Counted from the stretch's first letter, positions 10,401 to 22,719 are shown. The stretch: 64,000 nucleotides of DNA from Typhlomys cinereus (GCA_023101885.1 JALPQD010000234.1:806001-870000); one strand, 5' to 3'. Program-made: numbers and translations. Notes: generated by a model not told the origin, from the letters alone.

Positions 10401-12104
10401 GATATTACCTAAATAAACACAAGAATCATAGGATCCTTTGTGCCTGTTACTTAAGTTCCTTTGTAAGAGTTCATTAGGGAGATGTGGACCTTTGGGTGCT
10501 GAATTCCGGCATGAACCTTTGCAACTTTTTTCTCTCTTTGTGCTCAGACAGACCTGCTGAGTCATGAATGATAAAGGCTTTCATGTTTGGAGTCGATCCT
10601 GGGAGAATTCTGTGTTCAGGTTCTCTGCTGTTTACTCTACCTCTGCAGTCTAAATGGACCTGCTTGGAAGATACCATCTTGTCTCCATTTCATAGACTGA
10701 AATATATTGAATTCAATAGGTATCACCAAATCTATAATGGTTGTGATTTAAAAAAAATCAGTTTCAGAAAATGTGAGTTGTAGATTCCACAATATATTGT
10801 AAATATCAGTCTCTAAGTGCTTGATTTTTAAGAACACTACATATTCTATGTTTCTAGTTCTCTCTCACCATCACCACCAGCCTGGCGGGCTGATTGGCCG
10901 TTACAAGGATGAGCAGGCTGAGGAAGTAGCTCTGATACATGTTTTGGATTCTTTCCTGGCCAAACAATCACAGTTCTCATCCTTTCTAAGCAGCTATTTT
11001 AATGCTGTGTAAATACAATTTTATTTTGAAAAATAGGATGGTTAGTAACCTGTTATTAAATATAACTGGATGCAGTCATGTTATTGTGTTGGAGAATGAA
11101 GCATGGCTTGTAGTAATTGATGTTACACATTTTATAAAAAGTGGACATGCTGCTTATATCTAGACTGTTTATGATTGTAATGAACTGTTTGCCATAGACT
11201 TATTTGGACTGTTAGCTGTCATACGGCTATTAAAATATATTGCTTATTGTAATTGCAGTGAAACATCTAATGAATTTCCCATATTTTATCCCTTATACAG
11301 TCACATATGTATATGTGTATGTGCATAAAATTAGTTTTACTGGTGGATGGAAATGCAGAGCTTACGTGAAATCTGGGTCTTTGATTTTGCTAGTCTTTCT
11401 GGTTCCGGATCTGCTGTTCTTATTATGAGCCATTTCTTTTCAATTCACAATGGGAATCTGGGCTGTGAGTTATTTGGCCCTCAGAATTTTCTGTTCAGGC
11501 TCATTTACACTGACGATGAAATCTGTCAATTTTAGAAGGCCATCCCGCCTGGCATAATAACTTTAGTTTGGAACCAAGTGAATAGCAAACTCATTGTTTT
11601 TTAGCATCCTAAATTATCTAATAAAATGTTTGTGGGGATTATAACCAAGTAACCACATATAACATTTATATATACATACAGGTAGCAAATTCATATATAA
11701 TATTTTTCATCAAAAATTAACATTTTTCAAAAAATTAGCAGATTGAAAGCAGCTCAGGAAGCAAGTCTTCAGTAGCATGGATATTAAGGGCAATGGACTG
11801 GATTGTTATCAATTTTCTTTACAAAAGTGTTAAATAGTTGGTTGAGGAAAATTACACGAAAGTAACTAATTCTGTGTCTCCTAAAACTCCAAGCACATTT
11901 CTGATCGTTTTCTGGAAAGTAATACCGTTCAGAGACTTCCCCCAGCATCTTGTTTCAAACCTGCTGCTCTTTGCCCAATGTCATTAGTGGCATTTTCGTG
12001 ACTCCTGTTGATTATGCCATGAACATTGTTACCATTTCAAAGCTTTGCTGATGCTTCTGACTCACATTCGGACTAGCAGCAAGTGATGTGGATTTAGCTT
12101 TTAA
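10401..12104. other. Unassigned AT-rich unique sequence
   Basis: About 1.7 kb with no recognised repeat or gene. The stretch 10990-11330 and the region near 11640-11760 are strongly AT-rich. Confidence 0.4.
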
Positions 12105-12182
12105 AGGAATCATCATGAATCTTCCTCTTCACGCTGTAGCTTCAGGAATCATCATGAATCTTCCTCTTCACGCTGTAGCTTC
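12105..12182. repeat. Perfect 39-bp tandem duplication
   Basis: Copy 1 is 12105-12143 and copy 2 is 12144-12182. Both begin AGGAATCATCATGAATC and end CACGCTGTAGCTTC. No mismatch is visible, which implies a recent replication-slippage event or an assembly artefact. Confidence 0.95.
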
Positions 12183-12341
12183 TCTTGCCACACCAGCATA
12201 GCCCCCTCCCTCGTTGGCCTGAAGCGCTGAATTGGCCTTACCTTGCTTCCCGAAGTACAAACCCAAGTCTCATCATAACCTTCTTCCCCGACCCATTCAG
12301 TGGCTTCCACTCAGAGCATCCAAAGTCCCGAGAAAGGTAGT

Positions 12342-12690
12342 CATGGTTCGAATGTGAGCATTCCCATGCCACCCCCCATGCTGCATATATTTGAATCCTC
12401 AGCAGGCCTTTGCATGTGAGAAAGCTGTGGTGTCTTTAAGAGGCGGATCCCTGCTGGCCACAGGATGTGCCTAGAGGTTTAACAGCCCCGCTCTGCTTTT
12501 TTCCTTGCCTTTCTTTCTCTGCCTCCTGATGGCTGTGGAGACCTTAACCAGCCTCCTCCTGCCTTCGGTTATGCAATTCCCGCCGTAAATGGTCTAGCTC
12601 CCTTCTGGTCTGTAGGTCAGATAAGTAACATGTTCTCCCTTTCCGCAAGGTCTAGCATTGTCTCATGGGAAAAGAGGGATGATGGTAGTA
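12342..12690 (+). mobile_element. URR1-like hAT MITE (copy B)
   Basis: ATGGTTCGAATGTGAGCATT start, then ATATTTGAATCCTCAGCAGG, a TCTTTAAGAGGCGGATCCC block and TTTCTCTGCCTCCTGATGGC. Same ordered blocks as copies at 10.1, 34.6 and 41.5 kb. Confidence 0.55.
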
Positions 12691-13148
12691 AAAGTCGGGG
12701 AACGTGATGTAGAAACAGTTCTTCCTGCCCACTCGAAAGCTCTCTCTCCATCTTTAGCCTTGTGCAGAATTATCATCTCACTGTCATTGGATACCCACGG
12801 AATCTTTCTTCTTGGTAGCCTTTGCCTAGAAAGTTTTCCTCCAGCTAACCACAGCGCTCACTCTTGAATTCCTCAGTTTGTTGTAGAATGTGGAACCTTG
12901 TTGTCTGCCTACTCTCAAGTCACCTTCCCCTCCTTCACCATTCCATGTTCCACTGTGGTACCCAACTGTGTAGCATAGAGATCATGGCCGGGTATACGTT
13001 ATTTCACTTACGTGATTGCTTCTCTTTCTTAGTAGACAAGAAGTTCTGAGAGGGCAGGAGTTTTTATACATTGTCTTTGTTTTTCTAGTTACAGTATACA
13101 AAACCATGCTGATGTAATAGGTTTTAAATCATAAAGAATCAGTATTGT
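12691..13148. other. Unassigned unique sequence
   Basis: No feature is recognised. AAAGAATCA at the right edge recurs after the next SINE and may be its target-site duplication. Confidence 0.35.
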
Positions 13149-13411
13149 GGGGCTGGAGAGGTGGCCGCGGGGCTAAAGCCTTTGCCTTGCTGGCAATGAA
13201 CCTGAGTTTGAATCCTAGGTCCCACATAAAAATGCAGGATGGAAATGGCAGGCAGCCTATACTTCTGGCCCCGGAAGGCAGAGTCTGGGAAACCCCAGAG
13301 CAGAGCAAATATGGAGGTGGAATAATCCAGGGTGATTCCTGAAATCACACTTGTATCTCCATGGGCACACACAGTGCCTTCTGCTGCACATAAACACCCA
13401 CACATTAAGAA
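13149..13411 (+). mobile_element. GT-tailed B2-like SINE, older subfamily (plus orientation)
   Basis: Starts GGGGCTGGAGAGGTGGCC, with box B at GAGTTTGAATCCTAGG, body blocks ACTTCTGGCCCCGGAAGGCA and CAGGGTGATTCCTGAAATCA, then a short CA-rich tail. The only plus-strand copy of this family seen. AAAGAATCA before and after is a possible diverged duplication. Confidence 0.85.
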
Positions 13412-14913
13412 AAAAAGAATCAAAATGATGTTGCAAATCAGCGCTGGGCATTGTGCTCATGAAACTATGGATTAAGAAACAATCACCCAGCTGGGTCATA
13501 CCCTGAAACGTTTTATGATCCAGTCTTCCAACTTTATAGTACCTTTGCATATGCAAATGAGTTAATGTTTCATCCTAACCATCCTAACCATGGTTTGGAA
13601 ATCGTAGTCACATTAGAATTGTTCACGGGCACTGCAAAGCAGCTTCTGCTTTTGGAGGCAAGTCCCGTAAGGTGCAGCAATGCTTAATTCGACTTTGAGT
13701 TCACGTGTTTTGTCGTGCTTCTTTAATAGCTTCGTGTGGGCAATTCTCATTTTCAACACAATAACATCTAGTAGTTGAAATCAAAACCATGTTGCTTAAT
13801 CTAGACCAGGGATGTTGCCAGTATCCAGATTCTTGAGTACCTGAGTTAATTAGAATGATTTTCTGTAGCAGCAACTCTGATTAAAGCAGAAGGCCTAAAT
13901 AATTAGCTTTCAGCATGGAAGTTTAAACAGAAAACAATTCAAGTTTCCTCTTTGCCCTAGTACTGTGCATATAGTTATAATGTCTCAACCTTTTCTCTTG
14001 CCCAAATCTTCACTGATTTAGACTAAGAACTCTGTGTCTTAGGTATTTCCAGGTAGTTGTCATTTGACATGTCAAATACATGGTCTAGTACCACATGCGT
14101 ACACCTCCCTTTCTGTTTCTTTTCACTGAACGGTACCACCAGGTACCCAATTGGCCATGACAGAAATTGGGTATCTTGATTGAATCATCTCTATGCATGT
14201 AGAGCTAAGATGCCAAGTGCACATAGTTGATTCAATGATTGCATCCTAAATTTAGTTATGTCTAAGAGGAGAAACTGACTAACACAAAATTAGAATTTTA
14301 GTGTATTGTGGTCAGTAGTGAGAGTGTGATGTATGGAAAAATAGCCTTTTGGATGTGCTTGGAAATACACTGTAAATCTCCTTTACTGAATGTTGGAGAA
14401 TGAATCCTGAGCTTATAAAGTAGGAAAAATACATCAAGCAGAGAAGCAATCGAAGGGAACACACAGACAAATTACAAAGCTTGGGGACTGAAATGTGATC
14501 TGAGCCATTTATATAACAATACTGTAAAGCACAATCGATATCAGGCAGTGAGGTTGGAATATGTAGTTGTAGCAAGACATAGTCATAATGAGCCTTGCTG
14601 AGAAGTCGTGGGAAAGGAACCTTGGAAACATCTTAAATGGACGTGTATATCAGGCTTGATTTAAGACACATCGCATTAGTTGCTGATGGATGTGTGCGCA
14701 TGGTCAGGACGATGCAGGACACACTGCATTAACTTTGGGGAGGATGCAGCAGAAGTAGGGAAGAGCAGCGGAAGGCGAGTTGGAAACTGTTGCTTCCATC
14801 TGGGTAAACACGAGCTCCTGGTCTAAAGCAGTGACCGGCACAGCACAGAGATGGTGGGCGTTGCAGTCAGCACAGCTTGTGCACGTGGACGAACTTGCCA
14901 AGAGCAGATTCAA
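13412..14913. other. Unassigned unique sequence
   Basis: 1.5 kb without a recognised repeat or gene. It contains an octamer-type palindrome at 13544-13557 (see findings). Confidence 0.4.
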
Positions 14914-14943
14914 CAGGAGTTTAAATCTTTTTTTTAATTTATT

Positions 14944-15014
<71 letters not shown>

Positions 15015-15239
15015 GTGTATCAGAGGGCACAATCTTGGATTGCTTCTCTTTTTTTTTGGCTTCGCTCTGGGATTTCTCATGCTCCCCTCCCCCCCAGGGC
15101 CAGAATTGAGGCCAAGCCACCATTTCCGCCTCATATTTTTTAAGGCGGGACTTGGAATCTGAACTCAAGACCTTCTGCTTGTGAGGCAGAGTTTTAACAC
15201 CCCTGAGCCATCTCTCCGGTCCAAGAGCTTACATTTTCA
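14914..15239 (-). mobile_element. GT-tailed SINE, older subfamily, with (GTGC)n(GT)n tail
   Basis: The element (about 14931-15221) has the AGAGGGCACAATCTTGG body edge, GGGCCAGAATTG, CTTGGAATCTGAACTCAAG and TGAGCCATCTCTCCGG head when read on the plus strand. Diverged flanks CAGGAGTTTAAATCTT (14914) and CAAGAGCTTACATTTT (15222) look like an aged target-site duplication. The tail at 14946-15013 is alternating purine-pyrimidine. Confidence 0.85.
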
Positions 15240-16440
15240 AAAGCAAGCAGAAAAAGAACAGAATAGGTGACTGACACAAGCAATAAGATGGAGAGGAATT
15301 TCTAAGCGCCAGGGGATCAACTGTATGGCGCTGTGCTGGTGCGTGCAAGTCTTGTGTCTGGCGCTCCCTGCGCAGCTTGCCCACAGCTGCAGTCCTGGCC
15401 GCGTGGGCAGCTGGGAGAGCGGCCTGGTGAGGCCTGTGGCTTTCATGCCGTTCCTGAGCCTTGTCAGTTTCATCAGCTTCGGAGTCTCCTGCGCTTCCGG
15501 CTTCCTTCCAGGAGGTCCTGCTTCCATGCTGGGAAAACAAGTGCACAGCAGGAGATTGGGGTACGGCCTCCACGTGTGCACCCACAACTGCCAGTCTTTT
15601 GTCTTTTTGGCAGGGAAGCGCCAGGACAGGGTTCTGGGCCCCCACAATGATGCAGCCGAGTTTCCCCCATCAGGGGCCAGTGTATCCTGGGTGCAATGGA
15701 TAGACCTCGCCCTGGGCAAACGCAGCCATGGCATCGGCCCTGCCAGGTTAGTAGGGCGTCTGCCAATCTTGATATTCTTAACATAAGGGACGCTGCTGTA
15801 TCTTGACCTCTATAACAATGGGCCAATTTTCCATTAGTGAAAAGAATTTTTTTTTATTTCCCGATACGTGATTTATGAAAAGAAAAGCAACTTTTACAGA
15901 AACTACCTCAATTAAGAGTAACTGAGCTGTTCATTAGCATCAAGTGGATAGTCCTGAAAAGATCATGCATGTGAAGAAATTTCCATGTGCTTTTATGTAC
16001 ACATAGCATGCACATGCATGTGTGCATGCGTGCATAGTGTGCAAAGTAGTACATATATCTGGGCAAAGCAATGACTGGCTGAACCCGCCAAGGAAAATTC
16101 TCTGGGGTCCAGTTATTCAGGGTGCTAATAATCTACCTTCTCTAGAGACAGAATGTTGACATTTCACTCTGTATGTTTGTCAGAGCCCAATGACTATAGC
16201 AAACTTCTGACCTGAGTTAGTCTAGGTAGCAAGTAGAAATTTACAAAAAAGTATTGAAAGTGGAGTGGAAGGTAAATGAAACCCTGTAGCCTGAATCTTA
16301 CACTTTCCATTCTGTGTTTGTTCTTCTGATATTCACGCTTAAAAAATTCCACATGAGCTGCCAGTACGAAACGGGTGAGTATTAATTGCAGCGGGTTTAA
16401 CTTTGCAGCTTATTGCATGAGTGGGAGGGTGAAAGCAGTC
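15240..16440. other. GC-rich segment 15300-15770, then AT-rich unique DNA
   Basis: The GC-rich part holds overlapping open frames on both strands (for example 15325-15786 plus and 15237-15734 minus), none with a domain that I recognise. A degraded processed pseudogene is possible but not shown. The rest is unassigned. Confidence 0.3.
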
Positions 16441-17650
16441 TCTTTCCTGGATACTTTTGCATTGCGTTAATGACAGTCAGGAATGCAGCTTGCAGCTGCC
16501 AGCAGGATCACAGGATCACACAACTTCCACTCTGGCCAGAGGTCTCTGCATTTGCATCCAAAGTGCCTGCTTAAAATTTCTTTGCTAGAAGGGACCTCAG
16601 TGAATCTTCTCTGGGTGGCAATCCCCCCACCCTCCACCTCCGCTCCACCCTGCGTGGGGGAGGGCTTTCATGTCCCCTCAAGACACACCAGCTCGCTTTG
16701 CTTCCTTATTGGGTGGACCTTTGGCAGTGGTCCAGGAAGACTGAGAAAATACTGGCAAATTAGACCTGGGCTCATGATCATTGCTAATCATGGAATGTCA
16801 ATGGGTGAGAGAATTAAAATCCACATCAAGGCCAACACATAGAATGTAAATCTGCCGGCCATGCCATCTTGGAATCTGATCCATCAGCCTGTCTAAGGGA
16901 AGGGCAGATTCAATTAAGTGAAGTAGATGGTTATTTAAAAATAGTCAATAAAATATATCTTCACCATACAGTAAATAAGGCTTATATTTAACCACAGCTT
17001 AGCATGCTCCCTGTTAATATCAGGGCAGTTTGTTTTCGTAGCTTGATCTAAACAACAGTTTATGTTGACACTTTACTGCGTATTTAATGAGCTCATATCA
17101 AATATGCATGGCAAATAAATACCACGTTCCTTGGTAAACCTTTATTTTCTTGCTCTCTTGATCTGCTCAAGCGAATACACTTTCCCAAATATATTTCTCC
17201 TCTCATAAAAATGCGTATCACAGGCATTGTAACTAAATCTTCTTTCAATATTTTTGCAAGGCAGAGAAGAGAAATCTCGATCGTTGGACGGGCGGCCGTG
17301 CAGCTGATTAAAATGCAGAGCTGAACTCTACCTCAGTTTGCCTGTGAGCAGCCGGTCTATAGAGAAGTACCCTTCTGACAGAGAGGATTAAGGCTCCGGA
17401 AAGTCTTTAATCTGCTGCCCATATGGAAAAACATTAGGGCAGCCCATCAATGCCTGCAGGAAGAGCCCAGGCTGGCCTCAGCTTTACAATGGCATATCAA
17501 ATATGGGGCTGTAGCGTGCCTCTGATTTTGCTTCTTCCCGTGGGAGGAAAAAAGCAGGACTGTTAGAGAGCATTCACGGGGCGGGCAGAGCAACCTTTCA
17601 TTGTCTGAGAGGTTGATACAAAATAGAATCAGAAGTGATTTGGATTTCAT
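16441..17650. promoter_or_regulatory. Candidate conserved non-coding element cluster
   Basis: More than 1 kb with no recognised SINE, LINE or microsatellite in an otherwise repeat-rich window. It has TAAT-rich patches, a perfect MEF2-type motif (TTAAAAATAG, 16935-16944), and runs such as ATTTAATGAGCTCATATC and CAAATATGCATGGCAAATAA. This texture is typical of deeply conserved enhancers, but conservation itself is not visible from one sequence. Confidence 0.3.
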
Positions 17651-18950
17651 AGATAGAGAAATATCTTACGACAGGCAGGTTTTTGAATCACCTACTTAAT
17701 TTACGACCTGAAGAAGGAACCACGCAAAATCAGATTGTGCCGTGCCTGATTCTACTGCCACCTCCCAATTCTTGCCCAAGTCTCTTACAGGTGTGTCACT
17801 TTGTCTTCTGAGTGGGCAGAGAACGACCATTCCCTCTTGTGTTTTTAGAACCCACATGTGGTTTAGCCAAACAGAGGACAAAATAGCGATTGCTTCCTTT
17901 TTCTGCAGAAAAATGTGAAGACTTGTAACTGCCGTGCGCCTTCGTCTTACCTGGACCCAGAATGTGGAGTGGATGTGAGTTTTCCTGGTAATTAAATTTG
18001 TAAAAGTTAAGAATCCCTTTGTCCATACTGGGTAACTTTGAGACCAGAAATAACAAGTGCTTGATTCTCGAGCTCAATGGACTTGAAATAAGTGCTTATT
18101 TTTTGTTGTTCTCCAGCTTTGGGTATTTTTTTTTTTTTTGAAAAGCAGCATTAAGCTAGCCTTCCTTGTAACTCACCATGGGATGTCTTTATACACCACT
18201 GACAGTAATGCAACTCATTTTGGGTGATTAACTTAACCCTCAGTATGGTGAGTGTCTTGCTGTATTAGCATATCATTCAAGAAATAGTTGCTGTGTGAGA
18301 AAATTGCCCATAGGATTATTGCAGCTAGGAACCTGTGAAATGTAAAATAAAATGGAAGACTATAAAGTAAAACATCAAAGCTACCTAAAATATTAATAGC
18401 CAACACTCTCAAAAGTAATTTAGAAGATTGCATGAGGTGGTGAAAATTACTAATTTAAAAACAGTTAAAAAAATAAGGCAGAGTTTAGAATAAACAATAG
18501 GCAATAGAAAATAACTTTGCTCACAGCGTAAAAGAAGTTCAAGGGATACTGCGATCCCAACAGCGAGAAGGTCCAGAGTTCACTCTTTGCCCATCAAACT
18601 TAAAAAGAAAAAGACAGTCAAGCTGACATTTTCTGCATTTCAAAATTAAAAGGAAAATATAAGATACCCTTAGTAAAATATTATGGTGAAGCCAAAGGAT
18701 ATTTTCAATTAAGTTACACCAGAAATTTTGCTTCCATAATGAGTATGTCCTTTAATGTGCCCTGTAATGTTTATCTGGGGTCACTCGATTGGCTGTTTTT
18801 GTGAGTGTTCTTTCATCGCCCATCTGTGTTTCTGCATGAGCTTGTCACGTGACATGGTGATTTCTTTCCTTAGTGCCTTCCTGTCTTAAAACCTGGAGTC
18901 TGGACTCAAGCACGCCTCGTTTGGAGCTTGCAGCTCCTGCTCATATCTGT
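17651..18950. other. Unassigned unique sequence
   Basis: Mostly unique and AT-rich. A faint ID-like fragment may lie at 18540-18610 (GGTCCAGAGTTCACTC), too diverged to call. Confidence 0.35.
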
Positions 18951-19190
18951 GACATGGTTTGAAGCGTGCCTTGTTCTGCACAGGTTCGTGCGTTTGAATC
19001 TTCAGCGGTTCAGGAAGGTCATGGCCCCTTTAGGAGGTGGAGCCCTGCTGGAGGAGGGCAGTCGCAGGGGATGGGCCTTTTGGTTGATCGGCACACGCTA
19101 CTCCTAGGAGCGGTCTGCTCTTACGGCTTGCAGCTTTGCAAGCCTGCGGATGGATGTCACTTAGATTTCCTTTCTTACGCATCTCAAGGT
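18951..19190 (+). mobile_element. URR1-like hAT MITE fragment (copy C)
   Basis: ACATGGTTTGAAGCGTGCC start, GCGTTTGAATCTTCAGCGG, then TTTAGGAGGTGGAGCCCTGC and GATGGGCCTTTTGG. These match the family order. The right end is unclear. Confidence 0.55.
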
Positions 19191-20085
19191 GTTGGCAGAG
19201 ACGCCAGAAAAGCATGTGCATGAAACCTTGCACTGGACACCACTCCAGTACTGGACACTATTGGAGTACTGGACGCCCCGTGAGGGCTGGCACCACTTGA
19301 TGCTGGCGCGTGGGATTATGGGGGACTCCCTGGCTCCTTTCCACTGGGAAGAAGTTCTCCACACAGGTCACCTGGGGTGCGAGAGTGGAAAGTGGATGAT
19401 GGCAGAGGAGGGGCGACAATAGGAAAGAAGAGGAGCTCGCCCCTCTCGGGGCTGGGCTCTTTCCCTGCTGGTGGCGAAAGTTGCTGCCTCTGTTAAGTGG
19501 TAATTTCTCTGAGGTTTTTTCTTAACTTTTATTTTATTTTAGTCCTGTCCCTCCTTTTCTCCCATTTTATTTTATTTTAGTCCTGTCCCTCCTTTCCACC
19601 CATTTTCCTTCCTACATGTGCAAGCCGGTGTGTCAACCGCTAGGGTGCAAATGGCCCACCGGTGTGTCGCCATGGGTTATAGACGCCCCCTATCTTTTGT
19701 CTGATGGGATCCTTGCTAGTAGTCCATGATGAAACGTTGCTAGGCAGCTAGTGTAGCACTTGGTGGGCTTTGGTGGAAGCAGACACGGGTTGCGTTGTGT
19801 CCCTAGGTACCACAGCCCTGACATGAACTGTCTGATATGACCCTCCTCATCCTGCAGCTCCTGTATTCTTACCACCCCTCCTCCACGAAGTTCCCTGATG
19901 GGATGGGGGGCGGTTTAGAGGTCCTGATGGGGGCTGAGTGTCCACAGACACTTTTACGTGGAACAGCTGTGGCTCTCCACACTCTGCATCTTCCGTTGCA
20001 CGTGGGCGCTGCTTGGTCGAGTGCTGAGAGCGTCTCTGATCTATGGCTGTACTGCTAAGTGTTCAGACGCTTGGCTCCTAGCAAG
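19191..20085. other. Unassigned sequence with two short tandem repeats
   Basis: Holds an 18-bp repeat at 19232-19274 and a 38-bp tandem duplication at 19527-19602. No coding or mobile element signal beyond these. Confidence 0.4.
19527..19602. repeat. 38-bp tandem duplication
   Basis: TTTTATTTTATTTTAGTCC followed by TGTCCCTCCTTT occurs at 19527 and again at 19565. The copies differ slightly near their right ends. Confidence 0.85.
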
Positions 20086-20086
20086 T

Positions 20087-20140
<54 letters not shown>

Positions 20141-20349
20141 GGAGCACTGCGTGTCTATGGAGGTCCAAGGGTGACTTTGGGGATCACCCTGGATTGCACT
20201 GTCTCCTCTTTCCTTACTCTGCCTTCCAGGGACAGAAGTACAGGCCACCACTAGTTCTACTTCATGTTTTTGTGTGGGACCTGGGATCCGAACTTAGGGG
20301 CTTCTGTTTGTGAGGCAGAGACTGAACTCCTGGACCATCTCTTCCGCTC
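20086..20349 (-). mobile_element. GT-tailed SINE, older subfamily
   Basis: On the plus strand: (GT)n 20088-20138, GAGGTCCAAGGGTGACTTTG, CACCCTGGATTGCACTG, GGACAGAAGTACAGGCC, GGGATCCGAACTTAGG, then a diverged head. Clear reverse-complement family member. Confidence 0.88.
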
Positions 20350-21392
20350 GAATATTAAACCAAGTTTTTACGGTTAACACTAATAAACTTCTTCCCTTCC
20401 CGGACCTACAGTCTTCCTGTCTACAGGGATGTGTTCTATTACTTGTCTACTTTTGGGGTTCTCTCCCATTTACCCTTCCCCCCAGACTTATCATTTCTTA
20501 CTAGTTTATCCATAGTACAGGAATTTTTTTTGCAAGTATCATTCTGGAGGTTCAAAATTAGCATCCACTGTATGGGAGAATATACAACATTTGTCTTTGT
20601 GTCTGGGATACTCCATTTTTATTCCACATGCCACTTCCATCCAGGCTGTTTCTTGCATCCCCTCTTGCTGGTACGGCATGAGGCAATGTGAACTCAAGCC
20701 AGGTTGATGTCCCCATATCCTCAGGAACTCCCGGAGTCCAGCAGTCTTCCAGTACTGGCCGGCTCAGCCGTCCTTAAGGTAGCTCATTGGAGTAATTTTA
20801 GGGCTTCCATCATTTGTGTTCCTGACTTGAAGACCGACGCCCTTCACTCTCTACTGCTCCTTTATGAAGCTAATTAGACATGTTTTCTATCAAGTGTTTA
20901 ATCATTTTAAGTGAGAAGACAAATGTTTCATGTAATGTTTCCTTGTTTTGAAAATCCAGGTCTTAAAAATATACTGGAGCATATAAATGCTTTTAATAAT
21001 TCCTGGAAAACTAACCTGTTCATTAGAAATACCCAAGTTGAGGTGAAATAATGTACTACAGTGGTGGTCATTACATGATGTTACTTCCTCCTTCCTCTCC
21101 TCTTCCTCATCTTCTTCTTCCTCTTCATGTGGGTCTCTGGATCCCAGGCCCTACAGTTGTCTATATTTAAAGTTCTATAAAACCATCTGATTTAATATCA
21201 GTAGTTTATAAAACATTTTCCACATAATTCTTAAACTTCTGATTTCCTAAATACTAGCAAATTTTGTACAAGTAAAATAATTTTCTTAATCCTTCCCACT
21301 TCCTTACTTATAAAATGGAAATTGGTTTTCTTCTAAATTCAAGGATTTCTATCTGTCTGTTTGCCTGCCTGCCAGTGTCTATCCATATTTGT
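20350..21392. other. Unassigned unique sequence
   Basis: About 1 kb with no recognised gene or repeat. A CTTCCTC-rich patch lies at 21086-21130. Confidence 0.4.
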
Positions 21393-21403
21393 ATCTCTGT
21401 CTG

Positions 21404-21454
<51 letters not shown>

Positions 21455-21482
21455 GTCTGTCTGTCTGTCTGTCTGTCTGTCC
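21393..21482. repeat. (TCTA)n(TCTG)n microsatellite
   Basis: A tetranucleotide run that switches from CTAT to CTGT at about 21452. The frame over it encodes Leu/Ser/Ile/Tyr repeats only. Confidence 0.97.
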
Positions 21483-22719
21483 TCTATCATCTGTTTACCT
21501 ACCATAAGTAAAAAGCCAGTACAAAGCCTGAAATGTGGCCGGTGTTGAAAAATAATGCCATAATCATTGTTTGCCTCATCTTCATTCTGAACTCCTTGTG
21601 AGAAGTCATTTCAACCCTTTTTTTTTGTGGATAATGTCTTTCCTTCCTTTTTCTACTCTTTTCTTCATTCCATACTTCCACTGAGTACATCCTACACTGA
21701 ATACAGCTGCCCTAGGTCACATGCTTTACTTAGATGTGCATCCTGACCTGTTATCTGTTTCCCATAATAATCAGCAAAGTACTGCTCGCCTAGCAGCTCT
21801 GTGAAAGATACTGGAGGGACAGCCCTGTCTGATAGTCTTAGAAGCAGTGAGACCCACACAACACTATGAACGTGACTTATTCCCAGTCAGACTAAAAATC
21901 AGGTAATTTGCAGAGAATTGGGTAAATACTCAAAAGGGTCTTTTTCTCAGTTGAAGGGGAAAATTGGACATAAAATACTGTTTTTCTTCAGCCTAACAAG
22001 TCTTAGAAACAAGATTCAAAGGGATCAAACTGTTTCCAAGCTACTTCTCAGAGCCTCAGTACAAAGCCTAAGACTGTTAGAACACCATGAAATACCTTGC
22101 AACCACGAGGTGCGAGTCAAAATGGACAAATTGCTGCGATAAAAGAAGCAGAAGTGAAACCTGTAATGAGTTTAAAAGTTAACTAGTTGAAACCAGTCCA
22201 GCTCTAACATGGACGGTGACGTTGAAAGAGTTAGAGCTAAAGATCATGTATTTGAAAAGTGGAGAAAATTCAAAATGCTCATAGACATGGAATAAATCTA
22301 TATATGTATATAGCGTATAAAGGTTGGTTATATGTAATATATGATAGACTTTATTATATATTTTATACAAGATACATTGTATATATTATATAACAGATAT
22401 ACATTATTATATATATTATGCATGATATATATCATTTGTATGTGATATATATGTGAGCCAACCTTTTTCTGAATCCAAAGTCTCTAATGGCCAAGGCGAG
22501 AATCCATAAGCAGGGTAATGGCCTTTGAATGCCGCAGACCAGTGACCTTGGAGCCCGAAATGAAAAGAGAACAGGAGAGAATCAAGGGGAACAACAGGAA
22601 AGACAGAGAAGACATGGGGGTGCGGGGCAGCTGTAGGGGCTGTGAGTGGTCAGGGTCCTGGAAGGAGAAGAAAGAGGGGAAGGACCGCGGTGTACTTGGG
22701 GAAATAGTGACAAAATTGC
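21483..22719. other. Unassigned sequence with AT-rich block 22280-22450
   Basis: No gene is recognised. The block at about 22280-22450 is dominated by TATA/ATAT steps. Confidence 0.4.
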
